From the NCBI RefSeq assembly GCF_000263635.1, contig NZ_ADEV01000004.1:124001-188000 (forward strand): 64,000 bases of DNA, written 5' to 3'. Shown here one piece after another: positions 25,936 through 36,792 of the stretch. Source of the stretch: Gardnerella greenwoodii 00703Dmash. GTDB lineage: Bacteria; Actinomycetota; Actinomycetes; Actinomycetales; Bifidobacteriaceae. Every line of letters starts with the position of its first letter. The first letter of the stretch is position 1. A model generated the notes under the pieces. That model ran no database searches, was not told the DNA's origin, and was given only the letters and a program-made list of their open reading frames with translations. A program made the translations under genes and the position numbers.

Positions 25936-26232
25936 ATGCCTACATTCACACGAGAAGAAATTGAGCATTTGGGTGTTCTTTCCCAGATTGCTTTAAGCGA
26001 CGAGGAAATTAGTCGCTTGCAAGGCGAATTAAACGTCATTGCAGAATCTATTAATAAGGTGCAGGAAGTTGCTGGCGAAGATGTGCCACCTACTGCAAAT
26101 CCAGTGCCTCTGGAAGCTTATTTGCGCCCTGATGTGCCTGCTACACCATTAACTCAAGAAGAAGCGCTTTCTGGTGCGCCTAAGAGTGAGTCTGGCATGT
26201 TTGTAGCACCTCGCATTTTAGGGGAGGAGTGA
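25936..26232 (+). CDS. gatC: Asp-tRNA(Asn)/Glu-tRNA(Gln) amidotransferase subunit C
   Basis: 98 residues from the ATG at 25936 ([20 protein letters not shown]), the normal family start and length; the frame extends upstream to 25867 but lacks a good start. GatC stabilises the GatA-GatB complex that converts Glu-tRNA(Gln), and often Asp-tRNA(Asn), to the amide forms. The segments [19 protein letters not shown] and [19 protein letters not shown] are characteristic. It is directly followed by gatA (one base between stop and ATG). Confidence 0.95.
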   Translation: MPTFTREEIEHLGVLSQIALSDEEISRLQGELNVIAESINKVQEVAGEDVPPTANPVPLEAYLRPDVPATPLTQEEALSGAPKSESGMFVAPRILGEE

Positions 26233-26233
26233 T

Positions 26234-27775
26234 ATGTCGAATACTCAAGATTTAGTAAAGCTTTCTGCTGCTCAAATGGCAGAAGCTGTAAAAGCTAAAG
26301 AAGTTTCTAGCCGTGAGCTTGTTGAAGCTCACTTGGCAGTAATCGAATCTGCTGAGCCAGAAATCAAGGCATTCTTGCACGTTTCTGCAGATATTGCACT
26401 CGAGCAAGCAGATGCTTTTGATAAAAAGAACGCTAATGGCGAGACTGAAGGCTTGCCTGAGCTTGCAGGCGTTCCAATTGCAATTAAAGACATGATTGTC
26501 ACTAAAGGCATTCCAACTACTGCAGCATCCAAGATTCTTGAAGGCTGGGTTCCACCTTACGACGCTACTGTTATTGAAAAGCTCAAAGCAGCTGGTATGC
26601 CAATTCTCGGCAAGACTAATTTGGATGAGTTTGCTCAAGGCTCTTCAACCGAGCATTCTGCTTACCAAACCACTTGCAACCCTTGGGATACTGACCGTGT
26701 TCCTGGCGGTTCCGGCGGCGGTTCTGCAGCTGCTGTTGCTGCATTCGAAGCTCCTATTGCTTTGGGTACAGATACTGGTGGCTCTATTCGTCAGCCAGGT
26801 GCTTTAACTGGTACAGTCGGCGCAAAGCCAACTTACGGTGGTGTTAGCCGTTTTGGTGCAATCGCCATGGCAAGTTCCTTGGATCAGATTGGTCCTGTTT
26901 CTCGTACCGTTCTTGACTCTGCGCTTTTGCAGGAGATTATTGGCGGCAACGATAGGCGCGATTCTACTTCGATTCCAGCTCCTGTTCCTCCAATGGCTCA
27001 GGCTGCACGCGAGGGCGCTCGTCGAGATTTGAAGGGCGTAAAGGTTGGTCTTGTTAAAGAGCTTAGTGGCGATGGCTTCCAGCCAGGCGTTGAAGCTCGC
27101 TTTAATGAGGCGGTGCAGCTGCTTAAGGATATGGGTGCAGAGGTTACGGAAGTTTCCTGCCCTCACTTCCCTTATTCTTTGGCTGCTTACTACATTATTA
27201 TGCCTTCCGAAGTTAGCTCCAACTTGGCTCGCTACGACGGCATGCGCTACGGTTTGCGCGTAATGCCGCCAGCAGACAAGCCTCAGACGGCCGCAAATAT
27301 GATGGCTGCAACTCGTGAAGCTGGTTTCGGTGACGAAGTAAAGCGCCGTATTATTCTCGGTACTTACGCACTTTCTGCAGGTTATTACGATGCATGGTAT
27401 GGTTCTGCTCAAAAGGTTCGAACCCTTATTATTCGCGATTTTGAAGAAGCGTTTAATAAGGTAGATGTTCTTGTTTCTCCAACAAGCCCTACAACGGCAT
27501 TTAAGTTTGGCGAAAAGATGAACGATCCGCTTTCCATGTACATGAACGATATTGCTACGATTCCTGCAAACATGGCTGGCGTTCCAGCTTTGAGCCTTCC
27601 AGCTGGCTTAAGCGACGATGGTCTGCCTGTTGGTATTCAGATTATTGCTCCGCAATGCCATGATGAGAAGATGTACAAGCCTGCAGCAGCGTTGGAAGCT
27701 GCTCTTGAAGAGCAGTGGGGCGGTCCAATCTGGAAGTCGCTTAAGGCTGGCTGGCTCGATTCATTGGCTAAGTAA
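26234..27775 (+). CDS. gatA: Amidotransferase subunit A
   Basis: 513 residues. The amidase-signature domain is intact: GVPIAIKDM contains the catalytic Lys, [13 protein letters not shown] and [10 protein letters not shown] hold the cis-Ser and nucleophilic Ser of the Ser-cis-Ser-Lys triad. GatA releases ammonia from glutamine and channels it to GatB. GGGGAGGAG precedes the ATG. The operon order gatC-gatA-gatB is standard. The last codons and the stop are followed by a 10-base duplication (AAGTAAAGTG, AAGTAAAGCT). Confidence 0.98.
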   Translation: MSNTQDLVKLSAAQMAEAVKAKEVSSRELVEAHLAVIESAEPEIKAFLHVSADIALEQADAFDKKNANGETEGLPELAGVPIAIKDMIVTKGIPTTAASKILEGWVPPYDATVIEKLKAAGMPILGKTNLDEFAQGSSTEHSAYQTTCNPWDTDRVPGGSGGGSAAAVAAFEAPIALGTDTGGSIRQPGALTGTVGAKPTYGGVSRFGAIAMASSLDQIGPVSRTVLDSALLQEIIGGNDRRDSTSIPAPVPPMAQAAREGARRDLKGVKVGLVKELSGDGFQPGVEARFNEAVQLLKDMGAEVTEVSCPHFPYSLAAYYIIMPSEVSSNLARYDGMRYGLRVMPPADKPQTAANMMAATREAGFGDEVKRRIILGTYALSAGYYDAWYGSAQKVRTLIIRDFEEAFNKVDVLVSPTSPTTAFKFGEKMNDPLSMYMNDIATIPANMAGVPALSLPAGLSDDGLPVGIQIIAPQCHDEKMYKPAAALEAALEEQWGGPIWKSLKAGWLDSLAK

Positions 27776-27807
27776 AGTGAAGTAAAGCTTAAGTAAGAAG
27801 GATTCTC

Positions 27808-29307
27808 ATGGCTGAAAAACTTATGAAATACGCCGATGCTGTTGAGCAGTTTGATCCAGTATTCGGTTTGGAAACGCACGTTGAGCTTTGCACTCGTACG
27901 AAGCTGTTTTGCCCAGCGGAAGTATCTTTTGGTGGCGAGCCAAACACTCAGCTAACTCCTGTAAGCCTTGGTTTGCCAGGCTCTTTGCCAGTCGTAAACA
28001 AGACTGCAGTTGATTACGCTATTAAGCTCGGTTTGGCATTGCATTGCGAAATCGCTGAGTGGAGCCAGTTCGCTCGTAAGAACTACTTCTACCCAGATAT
28101 GCCTCGCGATTACCAGATTTCCCAGTACGATAAGCCTACTAACGGCAACGGTTACTTGGATGTTGAGCTTGAAGATGGCACGGTGTTCCGCGTGCCGATT
28201 GAGCGTGCTCATATTGAGGATGACGCTGGTAAGAATACTCACGTTGGCGGTGCTGACGGCCGTATTGAAGGCGCAAATCATTCTTTGGTTGATTACAATC
28301 GCGCAGGCGTGCCTTTAATCGAGATTGTAACTAAGCCAATCGAAGGTGCGGGTAGCCGCGCTCCAGAAATTGCTGGTGCTTATATGCGTGCTATTCGCGA
28401 TATTGTTCGCGCCCTCAACATTTCCCACGCTCGCATGGAGCAGGGCAATATGCGCGCTGACGTGAACGTTTCACTCCGCAAAAATCCGACCGATCCGTTC
28501 GGCACTCGTTCCGAAACTAAGAATGTGAACACATTCCGCGGAATCGAAAAGACGCTGCAATATGAGATTCGTCGTCAGGCTGCTATTTTGAGCGAAGGCG
28601 GCGAGATTTTGCAGGAAACCCGTCACTGGGATGAAGCAACTCAGACCACTGCTGGCGGTCGTGTGAAGTCCGACGCCGACGATTATCGCTACTTCCCAGA
28701 TCCTGATTTGGTTATGCTTCACATCACTAAAGAGCATATTGAGCGCATGAAGGCCGAGATGCCGGAAATGCCTCGCGAGCGCCGTAACCGTTTGCAAAGC
28801 GAATGGGGCATTAGCGATCTTGAAATGCGCGATATTTTGAACGCGGATGCTCTTGATTTGGTTGAAGAAACCGTTAAAGCTGGTGCAACTGCAGCAGGTG
28901 CTAAGAAGTGGTGGCTTGGTGAGCTTGCTCGCGAAGCAAACACTCGTGGCGTGACTTTGGAAGAATTGCCTATTACTCCGCAAGACGTGGCTGAAGTTGA
29001 AAAGCTAATTGCAGACGGTAAGCTTAACGATAAGCTCGCTAAGCAAACTGTTGCTTGCGTTTTGGCTGGCGAGGGCAAGCCTGATGAAGTTGTTAATAAG
29101 CACGGATTCAAGGTTATGAACGATGACGGCGCTTTGGAAGCCGCTGTTGACGCTGCTCTTGCAGCCGATCCTGAAGTTGCAGAAAAGCTTAAGGCAGGCA
29201 ATATGAAGCCGATGGGCGCGATTATTGGTGCTGTTATGCGCGCAACTAAGGGTCAGGCTGATGCTAAAGCTGTTACTAAGATTGTGATGGCAAAAATCAA
29301 GGGCTGA
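27808..29307 (+). CDS. gatB: Amidotransferase subunit B
   Basis: 499 residues. GatB phosphorylates the misacylated tRNA and completes amidation. Landmarks are [18 protein letters not shown], the zinc or substrate region, [16 protein letters not shown], the [17 protein letters not shown] segment and the C-terminal YqeY-like tail ending in [11 protein letters not shown]. The gene is complete, has AGAAGGATTCTC before its ATG and follows gatA by 32 bases. No terminator with a T tract is seen after it. Confidence 0.98.
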   Translation: MAEKLMKYADAVEQFDPVFGLETHVELCTRTKLFCPAEVSFGGEPNTQLTPVSLGLPGSLPVVNKTAVDYAIKLGLALHCEIAEWSQFARKNYFYPDMPRDYQISQYDKPTNGNGYLDVELEDGTVFRVPIERAHIEDDAGKNTHVGGADGRIEGANHSLVDYNRAGVPLIEIVTKPIEGAGSRAPEIAGAYMRAIRDIVRALNISHARMEQGNMRADVNVSLRKNPTDPFGTRSETKNVNTFRGIEKTLQYEIRRQAAILSEGGEILQETRHWDEATQTTAGGRVKSDADDYRYFPDPDLVMLHITKEHIERMKAEMPEMPRERRNRLQSEWGISDLEMRDILNADALDLVEETVKAGATAAGAKKWWLGELAREANTRGVTLEELPITPQDVAEVEKLIADGKLNDKLAKQTVACVLAGEGKPDEVVNKHGFKVMNDDGALEAAVDAALAADPEVAEKLKAGNMKPMGAIIGAVMRATKGQADAKAVTKIVMAKIKG

Positions 29308-29434
29308 AAAACCAAAAATCTGAAAAATTTAATATTTGATAACGCTAATGTATAAACGCAAAAGCGTAATCAATATCAAAAAGTAAGTGCTGCGTACTTG
29401 CTGCATAATTTAATAAGATTTAATCATACTAAAA

Positions 29435-29454
29435 CAGATTAAATCAGATTAAAT
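29435..29454. repeat. 10 bp perfect tandem duplication
   Basis: CAGATTAAAT occurs twice with no spacer in the 289-base region between gatB and the acetyltransferase gene. The remainder of that region shows only small hairpins (for example ACGC-aaaa-GCGT) and no gene. Confidence 0.85.
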
Positions 29455-29596
29455 TTGTTTCATGCGGCAGGTGCGCAGAATTTGCTATTTGGCAATATCG
29501 TGACGCATTTTTCGTCTTCTGGATTATCATATATTATGCGACATGAGAATTATGCGAAGGGCTTAATACTCAAAGGCACAATACAAGTAGGTGACT

Positions 29597-30514
29597 ATGC
29601 AACAAACCAATGATGGTGTGAACAACTCTCGCGAGTTACCAAAATCTATAGTAATCCCTCCAATTCGTGGAGAAATGGCGCATCTTCGCCCAGCAACATG
29701 CGATGATTTACAGCGTATGGATGAGCTTTGCGCATATGATAACGCTTCGGTTATTACCGGAAAAGATTCTCAGTCTGAGCGTTCTATGGTTCATGCGTGG
29801 GTTGAGCGTTCTGTTCAGTGGTCTAATGACGGTTTTTCTGTTGAAAAAGCTGCTGAATTATGTCGTTTTGCTGGCGATGTTCAGTCTCGTCCTACAATTG
29901 CTTGGGCTATAGTGCCAGATGTTTTAGATGATGTTAAGAATACTTCTGGCGCGATTATTGGCATGATTTTTCTTATTGACATAGATGGGTGGTCTCGTTC
30001 TGCGCGTATTCAAGTTGTACTTGGCAAGGATTATCGCGGACGCGGCTATTCGCGTGATGCTATGCCTCGAGTGATGACTTACGGTTTTGCGTCAGAGCCA
30101 GTAGGATTAGGATTGCATCGCATTTGGGTTGGTGTTCCTGCTACGAATACTCGCTCGCTTTCTGTATATCAATCTCTTGGTTTCGCACAAACTGGCACTG
30201 CGCGCGATGCTTTATGGGATGCGCAAAATCAAAAGTATCAAGATTTTGTTGTTATGGATACGATTTCCGATGAGTACGATGCAATTCGTTCTCTTGATGC
30301 GTTTGGTCTGCATGTTATAGAGGAAAATCCGGGTGTAGTTGAAGCGTTGAGCGCACATGAGCACTCTGTGGCTATACCCGTGCGTCATGATAATCTTGAT
30401 GAAGAATGGCCTTATAATGCAAATAACACCGAAGGTAGTTCTTCAAAAAGAGCTTGGTGGCGCATTATAGGTCGCGGTCGTAAACGTAACACCAATACGG
30501 AAGGGAAGCAATGA
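29597..30514 (+). CDS. GNAT-family N-acetyltransferase
   Basis: 305 residues from the ATG at 29597, with AGTAGGTG just upstream; a GTG two codons earlier is the alternative. The GNAT fold is visible in the first 220 residues: MAHLRPATCDDLQRMDELC, AWAIVPDVLDD, IIGMIFLIDIDGWSRSARIQVVLG, the acetyl-CoA loop YRGRGYSRDAMPRVM and IWVGVPATNTRSLSVYQSLGF. The order matches RimJ/RimL-like enzymes that acetylate protein N-termini or small molecules. The C-terminal 85 residues are an extra acidic then basic tail (RAWWRIIGRGRKRN). The substrate is unknown. It overlaps the DUF2469 gene by four bases. Confidence 0.88.
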   Translation: MQQTNDGVNNSRELPKSIVIPPIRGEMAHLRPATCDDLQRMDELCAYDNASVITGKDSQSERSMVHAWVERSVQWSNDGFSVEKAAELCRFAGDVQSRPTIAWAIVPDVLDDVKNTSGAIIGMIFLIDIDGWSRSARIQVVLGKDYRGRGYSRDAMPRVMTYGFASEPVGLGLHRIWVGVPATNTRSLSVYQSLGFAQTGTARDALWDAQNQKYQDFVVMDTISDEYDAIRSLDAFGLHVIEENPGVVEALSAHEHSVAIPVRHDNLDEEWPYNANNTEGSSSKRAWWRIIGRGRKRNTNTEGKQ

Positions 30515-30825
30515 GCGCCGAAGATCTCGACAATTATGAAACTGATGCTGAACTTGCGTTGTATAAAGAATATCGTGATGTTATTAAGCTTTTTACGTAC
30601 GTTGTAGAAACAGAGCGCCGATTCTACTTGGCGAATAAGGTTGATTTCAACGTGCGTTCGGCCGGCCAAGACGTTTATTTTGACGTTCAACTTACGGATG
30701 CGTGGGTTTGGGATGTTTATAGGCCTTCGCGTTTTGTTAAAAATGTGCGAATAGTGACTTTTAAGGATGTTAATGTTGAAGAAGTGCAGAAAACAGACAT
30801 TGATATTCCGGAATCTATCGCGTGA
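30511..30825 (+). CDS. DUF2469-family protein
   Basis: 104 residues. The sequence MSAEDLDNYETDAELALYKE, then YVVETERRFYLANKVDFNVR, AWVWDVYRPSRFVKNVRI and TFKDVNVEE is the diagnostic pattern of this actinobacterial family, whose function is not established. In mycobacteria the homologue lies near ribonuclease HII and signal peptidase genes; here it is coupled (ATGA overlap) to an acetyltransferase. It is a small soluble acidic protein without known motifs. Confidence 0.93.
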   Translation: MSAEDLDNYETDAELALYKEYRDVIKLFTYVVETERRFYLANKVDFNVRSAGQDVYFDVQLTDAWVWDVYRPSRFVKNVRIVTFKDVNVEEVQKTDIDIPESIA

Positions 30826-30915
30826 TAAGCGTATGCTCAATAAAGATATATAGAAATTTTACCTGGCACAAAATGTGTTTTCGTAAAAATTGATGTATTA
30901 AGGTATGGAGGACAA

Positions 30916-32535
30916 GTGACGGATACACAATCCCCAAAGAAATCTGTTGTGATTATTGGCGGCGGTCCGGCAGGGTTGACGGCAGCCTGGGAGCTCGTTA
31001 AAGATGGCGGTTCTAGCCGCTACGACGTAACGTTGCTCGAAGCAACGCGTGAATTTGGTGGTATTTCGCGTACTGTAAAGTACAACGGTAATCGTATGGA
31101 TATTGGCGGTCACCGTTTCTTCTCGAAGGATGATCGCATTATGCAGTGGTGGCGTGAAATGTTGCCGTTGCAGGGTGCGCCTTCATACGATGACAAGAAG
31201 CTTGGTCGTCACCATGACTTGGAACCAGGCGGTCCTGATCCTGAAGTTGAAGACGAAGTTATGTTGAAGCGCCATCGTGTTTCGCGTATTTTCTGGAATC
31301 ATCATTTCTTCGATTACCCGATTTCTCTTTCCGCAGCCACCTTGCGCTCTATGGGCTTTATTTTGACGATGAAGGTTGGTTTTAGCTACTTGTGGTCAAT
31401 GATTCACAAGTTGCCAGAAACTAATCTTGAAAACTTCTACATTAATCGTTTTGGTAAGAAGCTTTACTCAATGTTCTTCGAGGGTTATACCGAGAAGCTT
31501 TGGGGTAGGCATCCAAGCCAGATTTCTGCAGATTGGGGTGCTCAGCGTGTTAAGGGTTTGAGCATTGTTGAAGTTTTGAAGAATGCTTTTTCTAAGCTTT
31601 TCCCTAAGAAAAAGGGTAAGAAGAAGGAAGTAGAAACTTCTTTAATTGAAGAATTCTGGTATCCAAAGCTTGGCCCTGGCCAATTGTGGGAAACTGTTGA
31701 ACGCCGTTGCCGTGAAAATGGTGCTACAGTTCGTACAGATGCTAAGGTTGTTGCTATTAAGCAGTCTGATGGCAAGATTTCAAGCGTTGTTATTGAAGAT
31801 GCAAACGGTGAACGTTCTGAATTGCATGCTGACGAGTTTGTTTCTTCTATGCCTATTAAAGATTTGGTTGCAGCTCTTGAGCAGGGTGCAAATGGTGACG
31901 AAAAGGCTGAAGTTCCAGCAGAAATGCAGCGAGTGGCTAAGGGCTTGCCTTACCGCGATTTTGTGACTGTAGGCTTGCTCGTTAAGCGTGTACGTCTGCG
32001 TAATACTACTACTATTCCAACTCTTGGAAATCCGCCTATTGTTCCAGATTGCTGGATTTATGTTCAGGACCCTGGTTACAAGGTTGGCCGTCTGCAAATC
32101 TTCAACAACTGGAGTCCTTATCTTGTTAAAGACGTTGACAACACTGTTTGGATTGGTCTTGAGTACTTCTGCGAAGAAGGCGACGACTTCTGGAATATGA
32201 GTGATGAAGACGCTCGTAAGATGGCTATCGACGAATTAACTCGCATGCAGGTTATTAATGGCGAAGAAGATGTTATTGATTCCCATCGTGAACGTGTTCC
32301 AAAAGCTTACCCAGCTTACTTTGACACTTATGCACAAATGCCTGAGTTGATTAAGTACTTGGATAGCTTCGGCAACTTGTATTGCGTCGGTCGAAACGGA
32401 CAGCATCGTTATAATAACCAGGATCATTCCATGGCTACCGCAATCGAAGCTGTAGAAAATATTCACACTGGCGCAGAATCTAAAGCAAATGTGTGGTCTG
32501 TAAATACTGAAAAGTCTTATCACGAAAAGAAGTAG
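30916..32535 (+). CDS. FAD-dependent oxidoreductase of the UDP-galactopyranose mutase / amine oxidase type
   Basis: 539 residues from a GTG with GGAGG five bases upstream. The N-terminal Rossmann fingerprint [17 protein letters not shown] binds FAD, followed by [12 protein letters not shown] and [13 protein letters not shown]. The [14 protein letters not shown] region and the C-terminal [25 protein letters not shown] segment resemble nucleotide-sugar mutases and related flavoproteins found in polysaccharide loci. A Lys-rich insertion ([12 protein letters not shown]) is notable. Its substrate is not determined; a cell-envelope glycan role is plausible. A terminator follows. Confidence 0.85.
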   Translation: MTDTQSPKKSVVIIGGGPAGLTAAWELVKDGGSSRYDVTLLEATREFGGISRTVKYNGNRMDIGGHRFFSKDDRIMQWWREMLPLQGAPSYDDKKLGRHHDLEPGGPDPEVEDEVMLKRHRVSRIFWNHHFFDYPISLSAATLRSMGFILTMKVGFSYLWSMIHKLPETNLENFYINRFGKKLYSMFFEGYTEKLWGRHPSQISADWGAQRVKGLSIVEVLKNAFSKLFPKKKGKKKEVETSLIEEFWYPKLGPGQLWETVERRCRENGATVRTDAKVVAIKQSDGKISSVVIEDANGERSELHADEFVSSMPIKDLVAALEQGANGDEKAEVPAEMQRVAKGLPYRDFVTVGLLVKRVRLRNTTTIPTLGNPPIVPDCWIYVQDPGYKVGRLQIFNNWSPYLVKDVDNTVWIGLEYFCEEGDDFWNMSDEDARKMAIDELTRMQVINGEEDVIDSHRERVPKAYPAYFDTYAQMPELIKYLDSFGNLYCVGRNGQHRYNNQDHSMATAIEAVENIHTGAESKANVWSVNTEKSYHEKK

Positions 32536-32577
32536 TAAGTATTTATAAATAACTTAAGTAAAAATTAAGCTAAAAGT

Positions 32578-32624
32578 AGCGTCAATAGTAGTGGCATAGT
32601 CCATTATTATTGGCGCTTTTTTAT
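32578..32624 (+). terminator. Intrinsic terminator after the FAD oxidoreductase gene
   Basis: AGCGTCAATAGTAGTGG pairs imperfectly with CCATTATTATTGGCGCT, followed by TTTTTTATT. Confidence 0.75.
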
Positions 32625-32832
32625 TAGAATATTCAGTTTATAATTTAAAAATAATTAGACTTGCTGGCGCGTCGCGGTTTGCAGCGTCGTAGAGCTGTAG
32701 TAGCATACATAATGTTCGTGGTTGTGTACATTGTTATGTAATAATCATGAGTTCGTGACGGATTTTTCCGTAATCTTCCATACAAAGGCTTACCGGTAGT
32801 ATATTCCGTGTGAGTTAGGGAAAGGTAAAATT

Positions 32833-34749
32833 GTGGCAACAAGCCAAAATCTTGAGAAAATGAAGCTCTCAGAATTGAAAGATCTTGCGAAGCAAATGGG
32901 TTTGCGCGGCACTTCGACCATGCGTAAGCCTGAATTGTTAGCTACATTGAATGCGGCACGCAATGGGGGAGAAGCGCCTGCTGGTGTAACTGTTCGCACG
33001 CCTTACAATTCTACGAGTGCAAGTAAGTCTGCAGATACTCGTGCAGATAATGAAGAAGTTCGTTCGTTGGGCGACGATAAAGACTTAGAAGCGTTGGAAA
33101 ACTTAGTACCAAATGCAACTAATGATCGTCGTAGGCGCGACGAAGATTTTGGATCTAAGAATTATCGACGAGACAACAATCGTAATTCTTCTTTCCAGCG
33201 TCGTCGTGTAAATGATGAGCGCGATAACAATCGTGATCGTCGCGCAGAAGGAGTAGATTCGCGCGATTTGGATCAGATTTTGGCAACTTTGCCAGGAGAT
33301 GAATCTCGCTCCGAAGGCGAATCTCGTCGACAGCGTGGAGCTTCTCGCGATTTTGATCGCGAAGAGCAAGACAATAAGTCGGAGCGCTTCCAGCGTCGCA
33401 TGCGTGGACGCGGTAGAGATTATGAGGATGATCGAGAGGATTATTCTGATCACGATGATCGTCAAGATCGTTCTGACCGCCAGGATCGTAAAGATCGCTC
33501 TGAGCGCAATTCTCGTTTAGATCGCGATAATCGTGAGAGCCGCGAAGAGCGCGATTCTCGAGAATCTCGCCGCGAAGAGCCTCAGGAAGATCTTGTTCCA
33601 GTCGCAGGTATTGTTGATGTGCTCGAATCTTACGCATTTGTACGCACTTCTGGCTACCTTCCAGGGCCAAATGACGTGTATGTTTCAATGAGCCAAATTA
33701 AAAAGTATGGTTTGCGCAAGGGCGATGCTGTGCAAGGCTCTATTCGTGCACCTCGCGAGGGTGATCGCAGGAATCAGCGTCAGAAGTTTGTTCCGTTGCA
33801 AACTGTTAATAGCATCAATGGAATGAGTGTTGAAGAAGCTCAGAATCGTCCGCAATTTGCTAAGCTTACGCCGCTGTACCCTAATGAGCGCTTACGCCAA
33901 GAAACTACTGCTAATCGCATGCTTGGCCGCGTTATTGACTTGGTTGCACCAATCGGTAAGGGTCAGCGCGGTTTGATTGTGTCTCCTCCAAAAGCTGGAA
34001 AGACTATTACGCTGCAAAATATTGCTAACGCTATCACTACTAACAATCCTGAAGTGCATCTGATGGTTGTTCTTGTAGATGAGCGTCCGGAAGAAGTTAC
34101 GGATATGGAGCGCACGGTTCAGGGTGAAGTGATTTCTTCCACATTTGACCGTCCTGCTTCCGACCATACTACAGTTGCAGAGCTTGCAATTGAGCGCGCT
34201 AAGCGTTTAGTTGAGCTTGGTCAGGATGTTGTTGTTTTGCTCGATTCTATGACCCGTTTGGCTCGTGCATACAATATCGCTGCTCCTGCTTCTGGACGTA
34301 TTCTTTCTGGCGGTGTTGATGCTCAGGCGTTGTATCCACCTAAGAAGTTCTTCGGTGCTGCTCGAAATATTGAAGACGGCGGCTCTTTGACGATTATTTC
34401 TTCCGCTCTGGTTGAAACCGGATCTAAGATGGATGAGGTTATTTTCGAAGAGTTCAAGGGCACTGGCAACATGGAGTTGCGTTTGAGTCGCGACTTGGCA
34501 GATAAGCGTCTGTTCCCTGCTGTAGATATTAATGCTTCTGGAACTCGCCGTGAGGAATTGATTACTCCGGCTAACGAGCTTCCTATTATCTACCGTTTGC
34601 GTCGCCTATTTGGCGGTCTTGAGCCTGAGCAAGCGTATCAGACTTTGATCCCTCGCTTAAAGAAGACTGCTTCAAACCGTGATTTCTTGGCTGCTATTGT
34701 TCAGCAAGCAAACGGTTCTTCAAATACTTCTGCGCAAACTGCTGCATAA
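32833..34749 (+). CDS. rho: Transcription termination factor Rho
   Basis: 638 residues from a GTG with AAAGGT upstream. The N-terminal helical domain (residues 1-45: [20 protein letters not shown]) is followed by a long disordered insertion, about residues 75-255, rich in Arg, Asp, Glu and Ser (many DRDR, DRQDR and ESRE runs). Then come the RNA-binding cold-shock fold ([21 protein letters not shown]) and the ATPase: Walker A SPPKAGKT near residue 385, [28 protein letters not shown] and the R- and Q-loop segments. Insertions of this kind are known in actinobacterial Rho and can extend RNA binding. A small ACGGA-TCCGT hairpin lies in the 5' leader (32757-32770). The 297-base gap upstream shows no other gene. 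Confidence 0.98.
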   Translation: MATSQNLEKMKLSELKDLAKQMGLRGTSTMRKPELLATLNAARNGGEAPAGVTVRTPYNSTSASKSADTRADNEEVRSLGDDKDLEALENLVPNATNDRRRRDEDFGSKNYRRDNNRNSSFQRRRVNDERDNNRDRRAEGVDSRDLDQILATLPGDESRSEGESRRQRGASRDFDREEQDNKSERFQRRMRGRGRDYEDDREDYSDHDDRQDRSDRQDRKDRSERNSRLDRDNRESREERDSRESRREEPQEDLVPVAGIVDVLESYAFVRTSGYLPGPNDVYVSMSQIKKYGLRKGDAVQGSIRAPREGDRRNQRQKFVPLQTVNSINGMSVEEAQNRPQFAKLTPLYPNERLRQETTANRMLGRVIDLVAPIGKGQRGLIVSPPKAGKTITLQNIANAITTNNPEVHLMVVLVDERPEEVTDMERTVQGEVISSTFDRPASDHTTVAELAIERAKRLVELGQDVVVLLDSMTRLARAYNIAAPASGRILSGGVDAQALYPPKKFFGAARNIEDGGSLTIISSALVETGSKMDEVIFEEFKGTGNMELRLSRDLADKRLFPAVDINASGTRREELITPANELPIIYRLRRLFGGLEPEQAYQTLIPRLKKTASNRDFLAAIVQQANGSSNTSAQTAA

Positions 34750-34806
34750 GTGATTTGAGTGTTATTTTTTAGTCTGTAAACTGAAAATAACAAAATAAAT
34801 AATTTT

Positions 34807-34854
34807 GCGCACAATCTTAAGAATCTACCCTAGGATTGTGCGCTTTTATTTATT
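34807..34854. terminator. Bidirectional terminator between rho and the aminotransferase gene
   Basis: A 10-base perfect stem, GCGCACAATC (34807-34816) with GATTGTGCGC (34834-34843), followed by TTTTATTTATT on the plus strand and by an AT-rich AAAATTATTTATTTTG on the other side. Confidence 0.85.
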
Positions 34855-34882
34855 GCTTTTATTTGTTGTTTTTAATTATTTT

Positions 34883-36088
34883 TTACGCATTATTAGCAGC
34901 CTGCTGCTCAAGCGCAAACTTTCGCATGCGAGCCACAGCTTCCTTAAGCTCTTCTGATTTTCCAGCGTAAGAAAGTCGCACAAATCCGCTTCCTTCTTTT
35001 CCGAAAGCTTCTCCCGGAACAACAGCAACTTTTTCTTCTTCCAAAAGTCTTCTGCTAAATTCTTTGGAAGTTAATCCAGTTGGGCGAACATCAACAAAAA
35101 CGTAGAAAGCTCCTTGCGGCTCAATAAGTTTTAATGCGTCGCAATCTTGTAATGCGTTAAGTACCAGATTTCGTTTTTCGCGGTATTCTTCACGCATTTG
35201 ACGAACATGATCTTGAGGTCCGGTAAGAGCAGCAACTCCGCCGTATTGTGCAGTCGAATTGACGGAAGAGTGTATCATTTCCGCAATTTTACTGCTTTGT
35301 TCAATAACGTTAGCTGGTGCAAGAATATAGCCGATTCTCCAACCTGTCATTGCGTAAGTTTTAGACAAACTTTCTACAATAATGGTTCTATCTTTCATTC
35401 CTTCAACTGCTGCAATAGATGGCGCTACAGCATCTCCTGCAGGTTCTGTTTCAGGATCACTTGCGAATACAAATGGATGATACACTTCGTCAGAAATTAC
35501 CCACAAATCAAATTCTTTACATAATTTCGCAACTTCTGCAAGTTCTTCGGCTGTAGTTACTGCGCCAGTTGGGTTGCAAGGTGAGTTGATAATAATAGCT
35601 TTAGTTCGTGGAGTAATTGCTTTGCGTATTTCTTCAGCATTAACGTGCATTCCATGCTCAGGTTTAAGAGCAACCGTTACAGGAGTGGCGTCGCACATTA
35701 AAACTTCGGCATCGTAAGAAGTGAAGTATGGCGAAGGAATAATTACTTCGTCTCCCGGATCAATTACTGCTTTAATAGCTAAATATAAACCAATTGTAGC
35801 GCCGTCAACTGCTTGAATTTCAGTATCGGCGTCATAAACTAAGCCTTTTACTTTTTTTGTGTAATCAACTGCGGCTTTGCGGAATTCTGGAATTCCTAAA
35901 ACGTCTGTATATTTTGTTTTTCCAGCTTCAATAGATTCGCAAGCTGCTTTAACAATATGGTTAGAAGCGGTTTCGCCAGGCTCTCCTAGGCAGAGCGAAA
36001 TAGCATCAGGGATTTGTTCTACGCGATCAAATACGTCACGAATACCAGATCTAGGTATTGAGATTGCGTGTTCTGCTACAACAGCCAT
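34883..36088 (-). CDS. PLP-dependent aminotransferase, class I/II
   Basis: 401 residues of the fold-type I family. Landmarks are ISLCLGEPGETAS, KYTDVLGIPEFRKAAVDY, IIPSPYFTSYDAEV, IIINSPCNPTGAV, WVISDEVYHPFVF, the PLP-lysine segment ESLSKTYAMTGWRIGYI and the C-terminal substrate Arg region GSGFVRLSYA. It is closest in style to the aspartate/aromatic/alanine aminotransferases of subgroup I-gamma, but the substrate cannot be told from sequence alone. It is transcribed away from an Lrp/AsnC-type gene 223 bases upstream, which probably regulates it. Confidence 0.93.
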   Translation of the reverse strand: MAVVAEHAISIPRSGIRDVFDRVEQIPDAISLCLGEPGETASNHIVKAACESIEAGKTKYTDVLGIPEFRKAAVDYTKKVKGLVYDADTEIQAVDGATIGLYLAIKAVIDPGDEVIIPSPYFTSYDAEVLMCDATPVTVALKPEHGMHVNAEEIRKAITPRTKAIIINSPCNPTGAVTTAEELAEVAKLCKEFDLWVISDEVYHPFVFASDPETEPAGDAVAPSIAAVEGMKDRTIIVESLSKTYAMTGWRIGYILAPANVIEQSSKIAEMIHSSVNSTAQYGGVAALTGPQDHVRQMREEYREKRNLVLNALQDCDALKLIEPQGAFYVFVDVRPTGLTSKEFSRRLLEEEKVAVVPGEAFGKEGSGFVRLSYAGKSEELKEAVARMRKFALEQQAANNA

Positions 36089-36270
36089 ATTATCTCCCTC
36101 TACTCTTTCGACAATAAATATTATTATTTAGTTTATATTTTTTATTATTTTTCCACAAAAAAACTAAATAAAGCAAGGTATAAAAAAATTTTTATATTAT
36201 TTTGTTCTTTTTCTGTAAAAAATAAGGTAACATAGGTATTGCTGCCTGCCGGCGCTAGCATAAATCCGAC

Positions 36271-36276
36271 TATAAT
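36271..36276 (+). promoter_or_regulatory. Candidate -10 box of the Lrp-type regulator gene
   Basis: A perfect TATAAT 35 bases before the ATG. A GC-rich element (CTGCCTGCCGGCGCTAGC, 36243-36260) stands just upstream where a -35 would lie; it could be an operator. Confidence 0.35.
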
Positions 36277-36310
36277 TCTCGTTCAGCGTCGATTAGAGAA
36301 TGGAGAAAAT

Positions 36311-36772
36311 ATGACAGGAAATTCCCGTAAAGTTGAAGGCGCTTTGCCAATGGATTCAACCGATGGAGTTATTGTAGATATTCTTGAGCATGATGGTCGT
36401 GCCACGTTAACGCGTTTAGCAAAGGCTTCAGGCTTATCTGTTTCTGCCGTACAGTCGCGTGTTCAAAAGCTTGAGCGCAAGGGTGTTATTACTGGTTATC
36501 GTGCGCTTATTGATTACGAGCGTCGCGGCTTGCCAGTTAGTGCATTCGTGTCAGTAACTCCGCTTGATTTTGGTAAGGAAGCAACAATTCCTACAAAGTT
36601 GCGCGATATTCCTGGTATTGAAGCGTGCTATTCCATTACCGGAAGTCCAAGTTTTATGCTGGTAGTTCGTGTTGCAACGCCAAGTAAGTTGGAAGAGTTA
36701 ATCAATACTATTCATCGCATTGTGCCGGTAAGTACGGAAACCACAATGGTTTTGCAGACTTATTTTGATTAA
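36311..36772 (+). CDS. Lrp/AsnC-family transcriptional regulator
   Basis: 153 residues from the ATG at 36311, which has GGAG six bases upstream; the open frame extends upstream to 36239 without a better site. The N-terminal helix-turn-helix reads VDILEHDGRATLTRLAKASG then LSVSAVQSRVQKLERKGVIT, and the C-terminal half is the RAM/ACT-like effector domain (VPVSAFVSVTPLDFG..., CYSITGSPSFMLVVRV). Such proteins bind amino acids and control amino-acid metabolism. It is divergent from the aminotransferase gene and 20 bases upstream of chorismate mutase, which suggests an aromatic or branched amino-acid signal (inference). Confidence 0.93.
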   Translation: MTGNSRKVEGALPMDSTDGVIVDILEHDGRATLTRLAKASGLSVSAVQSRVQKLERKGVITGYRALIDYERRGLPVSAFVSVTPLDFGKEATIPTKLRDIPGIEACYSITGSPSFMLVVRVATPSKLEELINTIHRIVPVSTETTMVLQTYFD

Positions 36773-36792
36773 AGTTTTGGATAAATCATATT

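Noticed and set aside
26804..27412. A 202-codon minus-strand frame opposite gatA
   Set aside because: Antisense to the amidase domain of gatA, with a composition rich in Cys, His and Ser and no recognisable motif.
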